From Chamaea fasciata (lineage: Eukaryota > Chordata > Aves > Passeriformes > Sylviidae), in assembly GCA_029207755.1 (NCBI GenBank), contig JARCOQ010000002.1, forward strand, positions 113,633,745 to 113,697,744: a stretch of DNA of 64,000 bases, written 5' to 3'. This document shows, one piece after another, positions 1 to 9,398 of this stretch. Each line of letters begins with the position of its first letter. Within the stretch, counting starts at the first letter, position 1. The position numbers and the translations under genes were made by a program. The notes under the pieces were generated by a model. The model saw only the letters and a list, made by a program, of their open reading frames with translations. It searched no databases and was not told the DNA's origin.

Positions 1-357
1 TTTAACCCAGCGTCCAAAATTTTCCTTATTTTATTTCTCTTTTTTTCGTGACATTTCATTCCTGTCAATTCTTCTCCACTCTCTTTCTATGCATGTCTTC
101 CCTGAGTTCAGGATTTCAATTGGAGTCATTTGGGCAAGCTTGGCACCTTTGCACTGCCCCTGCTTTCATCTCTGGCCATTCGGTGCTAATTGCGCAGTTT
201 CCGGATTTTCTCGGATTTTCTCACTTGCGTGCTTTTTGGATCACATCTCCACTCCAGAGCGCTTGATCCACTTTATCCTCTGATTTCCAGATTTCATTCC
301 CTTTCCCGAAAGGAAGGCTTTCCCTTTCGGGAAAATGAATGAAATCTGCTGATTTCA

Positions 358-780
358 ATGAGCAATAATTGGGCAAGCTTTGGTCCATGTCCCTGCACTT
401 CTGCTCATCCCATCTGCTTTTATGGTTTTCACCAGGCCTCAAAACCTTTCCTTTTTTTTCTTTGTTTTTTTTGACATTTCATGGATTTCAATTTTTCTCC
501 AATCTCTTTCTATGCATGTCTTCCCTGAGTTCAGGATTTCAATTGGAGTCATTTGGGCAAGCTTGGCACCTTTGCACTGCCCCTGCTTTCATCTCTGGCC
601 ATTCAGTGCTAATTGCGCAGTCTCCGGATTTTCTCGGATTTTTTCACTTGCGTGCTTTTTGGATCACATCTGCTGTCCAGAGGGCTTGATCCTATTTGTT
701 CTCTGATTTCCAGATATCATTCCCTTTCCCAAAAAGAAGGCTTTCCCTTTTGGGAAAGGGAATGAAATCTGCGGATTTCG
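358..780 (+). repeat. Representative class Q monomer (423 bp, shortest class)
   Basis: Diagnostic words are ttcaccaggcctcaaaac, then two T runs split by tttctttg, then gacatttcatggatttc in place of gacatttcattcatgtc. The copies at 19113, 21240 and 28909 carry atgcatatcttcc where others have atgcatgtcttcc. Class Q is rare on the far left (one copy at 358) and becomes regular from 19113 onward. It is preceded by a tail whose right hairpin arm reads gggaaaatgaatg, a weakened stem. Confidence 0.9.
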
Positions 781-882
781 ATGAGCAATAACTGGGAAAT
801 TTTCGGTCCATGTCCTTGTACTTCTGCTCATGTCAGTTGCTTTTATGATTTTCGCCAAGATTCTGAATTATTTACTGATTTG

Positions 883-896
883 TTTTTTTTTTTTTT
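883..896 (+). repeat. Poly-T tract of class R monomers (example)
   Basis: 14 consecutive T follow tttactgatttg and precede gggacaattc. The equivalent tract occurs in every class R monomer, with lengths of roughly 13-16 T. Interrupted forms are shared only by duplicated copies. Other classes have shorter T runs at the same phase. The tract is a site of at least one class switch (the chimera at 6748). Confidence 0.9.
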
Positions 897-1134
897 GGGA
901 CAATTCATTTCTGTCAGTTCTTCTCAACTCTCTTTCTATGCATGTCTTCCCTGAGTTCAGGATTTCAATTGGAGTCATTTGGGCAAGCTTGGCACCTTTG
1001 CACTGCCCCTGCTTTCATCTCTGGCCATTCGGTGCTAATTGCGCAGTTTCCAGATTTTCTCGTATTTTTTCACTTGCGTGCTTTTTGGATCACATCTGCT
1101 CTCCAGAGCGCTTGATCCCCTTTGTTCTCTGATT

Positions 1135-1196
1135 TCCAGATATCATTCCCTTTCCTAGAAAGAAGGCTTTCCCTTTTGGGAAAGGGAATGAAATCT
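1135..1196 (+). repeat. Inverted repeat (hairpin), T type preceding class N
   Basis: The left arm carries ccctttcctagaaag and the right arm cttttgggaaaggg. Relative to the A type, the left arm has two changes (C to T and A to G). As RNA on the + strand both give U-G or G-U wobble pairs. Many T-type copies end in gggaatgtaatctgcc instead of gggaatgaaatctgc, which adds mismatches near the base. A common sub-variant has aaggcgttccc in the loop (5852, 8410, 18642, 35410, 40932). Arm limits are approximate. Confidence 0.82.
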
Positions 1197-1199
1197 GCT

Positions 1200-1260
1200 G
1201 ATTTCAATGAGCAATAATTGGGCAAGCTTTGGTCCTTGTCGCTGCACTTCTGCTCATCCC
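1200..1260 (+). repeat. Half-monomer copy B (internal homology with copy A)
   Basis: Starts gatttcaatgagc and contains aattgggcaagctttgg, then ctgcacttctgct and cat. It aligns with small gaps to 1388-1450 in the same monomer. The spacing between the two copies alternates between about 185 and 240 bp, which sums to the 426-bp period. The relation is best seen in classes N, P, Q and S; in class R this copy has drifted to gggaaattttcgg. Confidence 0.8.
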
Positions 1261-1633
1261 ATTTGCTTTTATGCTTTTAACCCAGCGTCCAAAATTTTCC
1301 TTATTTTATTTCTCTTTTTTTTTGTGACATTTCATTCATGTCAATTCTTCTCCACTCTCTTTCTATGCATGTCTTCCCTGAGTTCAGGATTTCAATTGGA
1401 GTCATTTGGGCAAGCTTGGCACCTTTGCACTGCCCCTGCTTTCATCTCCGGCCATTCGGTGCTAATTGCGCAGTTTCCAGATTTTCTCGTATTTTTTCAC
1501 TTGCGTGCTTTTTGGATCACATCTGCTCTCCAGAGCGCTTGATCCCCTTTGTTCTCTGATTTCCAGATATCATTCCCTTTCCTAGAAAGAAGGCTTTCCC
1601 TTTTGGGAAAGGGAATGTAATCTGCCCATAGCA
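1207..1633 (+). repeat. Representative class N monomer (427 bp)
   Basis: The most frequent class. Diagnostic words are ggtccttgtcgctgcac near phase 25 and ggttttaacccagcg near phase 66, followed by a short T run and gtgacatttcattc. The core with tctatgcatgtcttccctg follows, then gggcaagcttggcac. Sub-variants within N: aattggggaagc instead of aattgggcaagc (18687, 20814, 28483, 35452), cccagtgtcgaaaa instead of cccagcgtccaaaa (4616, 7174, 12291, 22940), and ggatttcattatgag instead of ggatttcaattggag (5895, 8453, 10586, 15276). Confidence 0.93.
1388..1450 (+). repeat. Half-monomer copy A (conserved core)
   Basis: Starts gatttcaattggagtc and contains atttgggcaagcttgg, then ctgcccctgctttcat. Homologous to 1200-1260. 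This copy is the more conserved of the two; it is almost invariant across all classes in the window. Confidence 0.8.
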
Positions 1634-3692
1634 ATGAGCAATAATTGGGCAAGCTTTGGTCCTTGTCGCTGCACTTCTACTCATCCCATTTGCTTTTATG
1701 GTTTTAACCCAGCGTCCAAATATTTCCTTATTTTATTTCTCTTTTTTTTTGTGACATTTCATTCATGTCAATTCTTCTCCACTCTCTTTCTATGCATGTC
1801 TTCCCTGAGTTCAGGATTTCAATTGGAGTCATTTGGGCAAGCTTGGCACCTTTGCACTGCCCCTGCTTTCATCTCTGGCCATTCGGTGCTAATTGCGCAG
1901 TTTCCAGATTTTCTCGGATTTTTTCACTTGCGTGCTTTTTGGATCACATCTGCTGTCCAGAGGGCTTGATCCTATTTGTTCTCTGATTTCCAGATATCAT
2001 TCCCTTTCCCAAAAAGAAGGCTTTCCCTTTTGGGAAAGGGAATGAAATCTGCGGATTGCGATGAGCAATAATTGGGAAATTTTCGGTCCATGTCCTTGTA
2101 CTTCTGCTCATGTCAATCGCTTTTATGATTTTCGCCAAGATTCTGAATTATTTACTGATTTGTTTTTTTTTTTTTTGGGACAATTCATTTCTGTCAATTC
2201 TTCTCCACTCTCTTTCTATGCATGTCTTCCCTGAGTTCAGGATTTCAATTGGAGTCATTTGGGCAAGCTTGGCACCTTTGCACTGCCCCTGCTTTCATCT
2301 CTGGCCATTCGGTGCTAATTGCGCAGTTTCCAGATTTTCTCGGATTTTTTCACTTGCGTGCTTTTTGGATCACATCTGCTGTCCAGAGGGCTTGATCCTA
2401 TTTGTTCTCTGATTTCCAGATATCATTCCCTTTCCTAGAAAGAAGGTTTCCCTTTTGGGAAAGGGAATGAAATCTGCGGATTGCGATGAGCAATAATTGG
2501 GAAATTTTCGGTCCATGTCCTTGTACTTCTGCTCATGTCAATCGCTTTTATGATTTTCGCCAAGATTCTGAATTATTTACTGATTTGTTTTTTTTTTTTT
2601 TGGGACAATTCATTTCTGTCAATTCTTCTCCACTCTCTTTCTATGCATGTCTTCCCTGAGTTCAGGATTTCAATTGGAGTCATTTGGGCAAGCTTGGCAC
2701 CTTTGCACTGCCCCTGCTTTCATCTCTGGCCATTCGGTGCTAATTGCGCAGTTTCCGGATTTTCTCGTATTTTTTCACTTGCGTGCTTTTTGGATCACAT
2801 CTGCTTTCCAGAGGGCTTGATCCTATTTGTTCTCTGATTTCCAGATATCATTCCCTTTCCCAAAAAGAAGGCTTTCCCTTTTGGGAAAGGGAATGAAATC
2901 TGCGGATTTCGATGAGCAATAACTGGGAAATTTTCGGTCCATGTCCTTGTACTTCTGCTCATGTCAATTGCTTTTATGATTTTCGCCAAGATTCTGAATT
3001 ATTTACTGATTTGTTTTTTTTTTTTTGGGACAATTCATTTCTGTCAGTTCTTCTCAACTCTCTTTCTATGCATGTCTTCCCTGAGTTCAGGATTTCAATT
3101 GGAGTCATTTGGGCAAGCTTGGCACCTTTGCACTGCCCCTGCTTTCATCTCCGGCCATTCGGTGCTAATTGCGCAGTTTCCAGATTTTCTCGTATTTTTT
3201 CACTTGCGTGCTTTTTGGATCACATCTGCTCTCCAGAGCGCTTGATCCCCTTTGTTCTCTGATTTCCAGATATCATTCCCTTTCCTAGAAAGAAGGCTTT
3301 CCCTTTTGGGAAAGGGAATGTAATCTGCCCATAGCAATGAGCAATAATTGGGCAAGCTTTGGTCCTTGTCGCTGCACTTCTGCTCATCCCATTTGCTTTT
3401 ATGGTTTTAACCCAGCGTCCAAAATTTTCCTTATTTTATTTCTCTTTTTTTTGTGACATTTCATTCATGTCAATTCTTCTCCACTCTCTTTCTATGCATG
3501 TCTTCCCTGAGTTCAGGATTTCAATTGAAGTCATTTGGGCAAGCTTGGCACTTTTGCACTGCCCCTGCTTTCATCTCTGGCCATTCAGTGCTAATTGCGC
3601 CTTTTTCCCGAATTTTCAGGTTTTTTCACTCGCGTGCTTTTTGGATCACATCTCCACTCCCGAGCGCTTGATCCACTTTATCCTCTGATTTC

Positions 3693-3753
3693 CAGATTTC
3701 ATTCCCTTTCCCGAAAGGAAGGCTTTCCCTTTCGGGAAAGGGAATGAAATCTG
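3693..3753 (+). repeat. Inverted repeat (hairpin), G type: 26-bp perfect stem
   Basis: The left arm 3693-3718 and right arm 3728-3753 are exact reverse complements over 26 bp, with a 9-nt loop (aaggctttc, 3719-3727). The arm contains cattccctttcccgaaagg, matched by cctttcgggaaagggaatg. An inverted repeat sits at this phase in every monomer, just before the next atgagcaata. This type precedes P, S and U monomers and some N. It could form a DNA cruciform or an RNA hairpin. It is not followed by a T run, so it does not look like a transcription terminator. Confidence 0.93.
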
Positions 3754-3762
3754 CTGATTTCA

Positions 3763-4189
3763 ATGAGCAATAACTGGGCAAGCTTCGGTCCATGTCCCTG
3801 CACTTCTGCTCATCCCATCTGCTTTTATGGTTTTCCCCTGGCCTCCAAAATCTTCCTGATTTTATTTGTCTTTTTTTTCGTGACAATTCATTCATGTCAA
3901 TTCTTCTCCACTCTCTTTCTATGCATGTCTTCCCTGAGTTCAGGATTTCAATTGGAGTCATTTGGGCAAGCTTGGCACCTTTGCACTGCCCCTGCTTTCA
4001 TCTCCGGCCATTCGGTGCTAATTGCGCAGTTTCCGGATTTTCTCGGATTTTTTCACTTGCGTGCTTTTTGGATCACATCTGCTGTCCAGAGGGCTTGATC
4101 CTATTTGTTCTCTGATTTCCAGATATCATTCCCTTTCCCAAAAAGAAGGCTTTCCCTTTTGGGAAAGGGAATGAAATCTGCGGATTTCG
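3763..4189 (+). repeat. Representative class P monomer (427 bp)
   Basis: Diagnostic words are ggtccatgtccctgcac and gttttcccctggcctcc, then a T run ending in cgtgac. Class P is found only between 3763 and 26351 (3763, 5041, 7599, 9731, 11864, 12716, 14421, 16554, 24219, 25925). It is nearly always preceded by a perfect-stem hairpin of the G type and followed by a class R monomer. The copies at 11864 and 16554 share a private change in the first HindIII site (gcaagcctcgg), which marks them as duplicates. Confidence 0.9.
4120..4180 (+). repeat. Inverted repeat (hairpin), A type preceding class R
   Basis: Arms 4120-4143 and 4157-4180 pair over 24 positions with a single A/A mismatch near the base, around a 13-nt loop. 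Compared with the G type, the left arm has cccaaaa for cccgaaa and the right arm has ttttggg for tttcggg. A G-C pair is therefore replaced by A-T on both sides at once. This version precedes nearly all class R monomers. Confidence 0.9.
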
Positions 4190-4615
4190 ATGAGCAATAA
4201 CTGGGAAATTTTCGGTCCATGTCCTTGTACTTCTGCTCATGTCAATTGCTTTTATGATTTTCGCCAAGATTCTGAATTATTTACTGATTTGGTTTTTTTT
4301 TTTTTGAGACAATTCATTTCTGTCAGTTCTTCTCAACTCTCTTTCTATGCATGTCTTCCCTGAGTTCAGGATTTCAATTGGAGTCATTTGGGCAAGCTTG
4401 GCATCTTTGCACTGCCCCTGCTTTCATCTCCGGCCATTCGGTGCTAATTGCGCAGTTTCCAGATTTTCTCGTATTTTTTCACTTGCGTGCTTTTTGGATC
4501 ACATCTGCTCTCCAGAGCGCTTGATCCCCTTTGTTCTCTGATTTCCAGATATCATTCCCTTTCCTAGAAAGAAGGCTTTCCCTTTTGGGAAAGGGAATGT
4601 AATCTGCCCATAGCA

Positions 4616-6840
4616 ATGAGCAATAATTGGGCAAGCTTTGGTCCTTGTCGCTGCACTTCTGCTCATCCCATTTGCTTTTATGGTTTTAACCCAGTGTCGA
4701 AAATTTTCCTTATTTTATTTCTCTTTTTTTCGTGACATTTCATTCATGTCAATTCTTCTCCACTCTCTTTCTATGCATGTCTTCCCTGAGTTCAGGATTT
4801 CAATTGGAGTCATTTGGGCAAGCTTGGCACCTTTGCACTGCCCCTGCTTCCATCTCTGGCCATTCAGTGGTAATCAGCCTTTTTCCCGAATTTTCAGGTT
4901 TTTTCACTTGCGTGCTGTTTGGATCACATCTGCACTCCAGAGCGCTTGATCCACTTTATCCTCTGATTTCCAGATTTCATTCCCTTTCCCGAAAGGAAGG
5001 CTTTCCCTTTCGGGAAAGGGAATGAAATCTGCTGATTTCAATGAGCAACAATTGGGCAAGCTTCGGTCCATGTCCCTGCACTTCTGCTCATCCCATCTGC
5101 TTTTATGGTTTTCCCCTGGCCTCCAAAATCTTCCTGATTTTATTTGTCTTTTTTTTCGTGACATTTCATTCATGTCAATTCTTCTCCACTCTCTTTCTAT
5201 GCATGTCTTCCCTGAGTTCAGGATTTCAATTGGAGTCATTTGGGCAAGCTTGGCACCTTTGCACTGCCCCTGCTTTCATCTCTGGCCATTCGGTGCTAAT
5301 TGCGCAGTTTCCGGATTTTCTCGGATTTTTTCACTTGCGTGCTTTTTGGATCACATCTGCTGTCCAGAGGGCTTGATCCTATTTGTTCTCTGATTTCCAG
5401 ATATCATTCCCTTTCCCAAAAAGAAGGCTTTCCCTTTTGGGAAAGGGAATGAAATCTGCGGATTTCGATGAGCAATAACTGGGAAATTTTCGGTCCATGT
5501 CCTTGTACTTCTGCTCATGTCAATTGCTTTTATGATTTTTGCCAAGATTCTGAATTATTTACTGATTTGTTTTTTTTTTTTTTGGGGCAATTCATTTCTG
5601 TCAGTTCTTCTCAACTCTCTTTGTATGCATGTCTTCCCTGAGTTCAGGATTTCAATTGGAGTCATTTGGGCAAACTTGGCACCTTTGCACTGCCCCTGCT
5701 TTCATCTCCGGCCATTCGGTGCTAATTGCGCAGTTTCCAGATTTTCTCGTATTTTTTCACTTGCGTGCTTTTTGGATCACATCTGCTCTCCAGAGCGCAT
5801 GATCCCCTTTTGTTCTCTGATTTCCAGATATCATTCCCTTTCCTAGAAAGAAGGCGTTCCCTTTTGGGAAAGGGAATGTAATCTGCCCAAAGCAATGAGC
5901 AATAATTGGGGAAGCTTTGGTCCTTGTCGCTGCACTTCTGCTCATCCCATTTGCTTTTATGGTTTTAACCCAGTGTCGAAAATTTTCCTTATTTTATTTC
6001 TCTTTTTTTCGTGACATTTCATTCATGTCAATTCTTCTCCACTCTCTTTCTATGCATGTCTTCCCTGAGTTCAGGATTTCATTATGAGTCATTTGGGCAA
6101 GATTGGCACTTTTGCACTGCCCCTGCTTTCATCTCTGGCCATTCGGTGCTAATTGCGCAGTTTCCGGATTTTCTCGGATTTTCTCACTTGCGTGCTTTTT
6201 GGATCACATCTCCACTCCAGAGCGCTTGATCGACTTTATCCTCTGATTTCCAGATTTCATTCCCTTTCCCGAAAGGAAGGCTTTCCCTTTCGGGAAAATG
6301 AATGAAATCTGCTGATTTCAATGAGCAATAATTGGGCAAGCTTTGGTCCTTGTCGCTGCACTTCTGCTCATCCCATCTGCTTTTATGGTTTTAACCCAGC
6401 GTCCAAAATTTTCCTTATTTTATTTCTCTTTTTTTTTGTGACATTTCATTCATGTCAATTCTTCTCCACTCTCTTTCTATGCATGTCTTCCCTGAGTTCA
6501 GGATTTCAATTGGAGTCATTTGGGCAAGCTTGGCACCTTTGCACTGCCCCTGCTTTCATTTCTGGCCATTCGGTGCTAATTGCGCAGTTTCCAGATTTTC
6601 TCGTATTTTTTCACTTGCGTGCTTTTTGGATCACATCTGCTCTCCAGAGTGCTTGATCCCCTTTGTTCTCTGATTTCCAGATTTCATTCCCTTTCCTAGA
6701 AAGAAGGCTTTCCCTTTTGGGAAAGGGAATGAAATCTGCTGATTTCAATGAGCAATAATTGGGCAAGCTTTGGTCCTTGTCGCTGCACTTCTGCTCATCC
6801 CATTTGCTTTTATGGTTTTAACCCAGCGTCCAAAATTTTC
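4616..6840 (+). repeat. 6-mer higher-order repeat (2558-bp offset), copy 1
   Basis: Order N-P-R-N-N-N. It matches 7174-9398 at a constant offset of 2558 bp and shares private variants: cccagtgtcgaaaa, ctgcttccatctc, cagtggtaatcagcc, gtgctgtttgg, gatttcattatgagtc and gcttgatcgacttt. Differences seen by reading: 4930 (tgcactcc/tccactcc), 5048 (caacaatt/caataatt), 5539 (tttttgcc/ttttcgcc) and 5889 (cccaaagc/cccatagc). The match ends in the T run of the chimeric monomer at 6748. Confidence 0.88.
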
Positions 6841-7173
6841 CTTATTTTATTTCTCTTTTTTTTGGGACAATTCATTTCTGTCAGTTCTTCTCAACTCTCT
6901 TTCTATGCATGTCTTCCCTGAGTTCAGGATTTCAATTGGAGTAATTTGGGCAAGCTTGGCACTTTTGCACTGCCCCTGCTTTCATCTCCGGCCATTCGGT
7001 GCTAATTGTGCAGTTTCCAGATTTTCTCGTATTTTTTCACTTGCGTGCTTTTTGGATCACATCTACTCTCCAGAGCGCTTGATCCCCTTTGTTCTCTGAT
7101 TTCCAGATATCATTCCCTTTCCTAGAAAGAAGGCTTTCCCTTTTGGGAAAGGGAATGTAATCTGTCCATAGCA
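6748..7173 (+). repeat. Chimeric monomer N/R, switch in T run
   Basis: Opens as class N (ggttttaacccagcg) but after the T run (about 6855-6863) continues with gggacaattcatttctgtc, which is class R. It also has ggagtaatttggg, shared with the R monomers at 31625 and 36301. Confidence 0.88.
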
Positions 7174-9398
7174 ATGAGCAATAATTGGGCAAGCTTTGGT
7201 CCTTGTCGCTGCACTTCTGCTCATCCCATTTGCTTTTATGGTTTTAACCCAGTGTCGAAAATTTTCCTTATTTTATTTCTCTTTTTTTCGTGACATTTCA
7301 TTCATGTCAATTCTTCTCCACTCTCTTTCTATGCATGTCTTCCCTGAGTTCAGGATTTCAATTGGAGTCATTTGGGCAAGCTTGGCACCTTTGCACTGCC
7401 CCTGCTTCCATCTCTGGCCATTCAGTGGTAATCAGCCTTTTTCCCGAATTTTCAGGTTTTTTCACTTGCGTGCTGTTTGGATCACATCTCCACTCCAGAG
7501 CGCTTGATCCACTTTATCCTCTGATTTCCAGATTTCATTCCCTTTCCCGAAAGGAAGGCTTTCCCTTTCGGGAAAGGGAATGAAATCTGCTGATTTCAAT
7601 GAGCAATAATTGGGCAAGCTTCGGTCCATGTCCCTGCACTTCTGCTCATCCCATCTGCTTTTATGGTTTTCCCCTGGCCTCCAAAATCTTCCTGATTTTA
7701 TTTGTCTTTTTTTTCGTGACATTTCATTCATGTCAATTCTTCTCCACTCTCTTTCTATGCATGTCTTCCCTGAGTTCAGGATTTCAATTGGAGTCATTTG
7801 GGCAAGCTTGGCACCTTTGCACTGCCCCTGCTTTCATCTCTGGCCATTCGGTGCTAATTGCGCAGTTTCCGGATTTTCTCGGATTTTTTCACTTGCGTGC
7901 TTTTTGGATCACATCTGCTGTCCAGAGGGCTTGATCCTATTTGTTCTCTGATTTCCAGATATCATTCCCTTTCCCAAAAAGAAGGCTTTCCCTTTTGGGA
8001 AAGGGAATGAAATCTGCGGATTTCGATGAGCAATAACTGGGAAATTTTCGGTCCATGTCCTTGTACTTCTGCTCATGTCAATTGCTTTTATGATTTTCGC
8101 CAAGATTCTGAATTATTTACTGATTTGTTTTTTTTTTTTTTGGGGCAATTCATTTCTGTCAGTTCTTCTCAACTCTCTTTGTATGCATGTCTTCCCTGAG
8201 TTCAGGATTTCAATTGGAGTCATTTGGGCAAACTTGGCACCTTTGCACTGCCCCTGCTTTCATCTCCGGCCATTCGGTGCTAATTGCGCAGTTTCCAGAT
8301 TTTCTCGTATTTTTTCACTTGCGTGCTTTTTGGATCACATCTGCTCTCCAGAGCGCATGATCCCCTTTTGTTCTCTGATTTCCAGATATCATTCCCTTTC
8401 CTAGAAAGAAGGCGTTCCCTTTTGGGAAAGGGAATGTAATCTGCCCATAGCAATGAGCAATAATTGGGGAAGCTTTGGTCCTTGTCGCTGCACTTCTGCT
8501 CATCCCATTTGCTTTTATGGTTTTAACCCAGTGTCGAAAATTTTCCTTATTTTATTTCTCTTTTTTTCGTGACATTTCATTCATGTCAATTCTTCTCCAC
8601 TCTCTTTCTATGCATGTCTTCCCTGAGTTCAGGATTTCATTATGAGTCATTTGGGCAAGATTGGCACTTTTGCACTGCCCCTGCTTTCATCTCTGGCCAT
8701 TCGGTGCTAATTGCGCAGTTTCCGGATTTTCTCGGATTTTCTCACTTGCGTGCTTTTTGGATCACATCTCCACTCCAGAGCGCTTGATCGACTTTATCCT
8801 CTGATTTCCAGATTTCATTCCCTTTCCCGAAAGGAAGGCTTTCCCTTTCGGGAAAATGAATGAAATCTGCTGATTTCAATGAGCAATAATTGGGCAAGCT
8901 TTGGTCCTTGTCGCTGCACTTCTGCTCATCCCATCTGCTTTTATGGTTTTAACCCAGCGTCCAAAATTTTCCTTATTTTATTTCTCTTTTTTTTTGTGAC
9001 ATTTCATTCATGTCAATTCTTCTCCACTCTCTTTCTATGCATGTCTTCCCTGAGTTCAGGATTTCAATTGGAGTCATTTGGGCAAGCTTGGCACCTTTGC
9101 ACTGCCCCTGCTTTCATTTCTGGCCATTCGGTGCTAATTGCGCAGTTTCCAGATTTTCTCGTATTTTTTCACTTGCGTGCTTTTTGGATCACATCTGCTC
9201 TCCAGAGTGCTTGATCCCCTTTGTTCTCTGATTTCCAGATTTCATTCCCTTTCCTAGAAAGAAGGCTTTCCCTTTTGGGAAAGGGAATGAAATCTGCTGA
9301 TTTCAATGAGCAATAATTGGGCAAGCTTTGGTCCTTGTCGCTGCACTTCTGCTCATCCCATTTGCTTTTATGGTTTTAACCCAGCGTCCAAAATTTTC
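7174..9398 (+). repeat. 6-mer higher-order repeat (2558-bp offset), copy 2
   Basis: Second copy of 4616-6840. Its last monomer (9306) continues as class N through the T run, unlike the N/R chimera at the equivalent place in copy 1 (6748). Confidence 0.88.

Larger units (their letters stand above)
781..1206 (+). repeat. Representative class R monomer (426 bp) with long poly-T
   Basis: Diagnostic words are gggaaattttcggtcc (this removes the first HindIII site) and ttcgccaagattctgaat, then a pure T run (883-896, 14 T here) and gggacaattcatttctgtc. The T run varies among copies by a few bases and is sometimes interrupted (18363, 28158, 31139, 45332, 50863). Two core variants exist, ttctcaactctc and ttctccactctc. 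Class R is normally preceded by a hairpin of the A type and by gaaatctgcggattt or gaaatctgcgcattt. Confidence 0.93.
1..4615 (+). repeat. Left region without clear higher-order repeat
   Basis: Ten complete monomers and one partial. Class order is N(partial)-Q-R-N-N-R-R-R-N-P-R. Neighbours 1207/1634 (427 apart) and 2061/2486 (425 apart) are alike, which suggests single-monomer duplications. The hairpin at 2427-2472 joins a T-type left arm to the right arm and flank of the A type that precede class R, and has a 1-bp loop deletion (aaggtttccc). I found no long block here repeated elsewhere with shared private variants. Confidence 0.75.

Noticed and set aside
883..896. Poly-T as the reverse-strand A-tail of a retroposed element
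   Set aside because: No target-site duplication, no recognisable SINE or LINE part, and the tract sits inside the monomer at a fixed phase. An origin from a retroposon cannot be excluded but nothing supports it.
1207..1542. Recurring + strand ORF of about 111 codons beginning MSNNW, once in many monomers
   Set aside because: It repeats with the satellite, overlaps other open frames of similar length in the same DNA, includes a phenylalanine run from the T tract, and shows no synonymous bias: variants fall freely at all codon positions. The 426-bp period is divisible by three, so the same chance frame recurs in every monomer.
3693..3753. Hairpin as a rho-independent terminator or as the end of a MITE
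   Set aside because: No T run follows the stem, the context is eukaryotic, and there are no flanking duplications or transposon-like ends beyond the 26-bp arms.
3626..3961. Recurring minus strand ORFs of 64-111 codons beginning MTPIEIL or MAKIIK
   Set aside because: Antisense reading of the same repeat; it spans the inverted repeat and the core, has no recognisable domain, and changes length with class-specific stops.
4347..4541. Short 64-codon ORF starting MHVFPEF in the core
   Set aside because: Part of the invariant satellite core, present in all classes, ending at the tail stop; no start context or domain.
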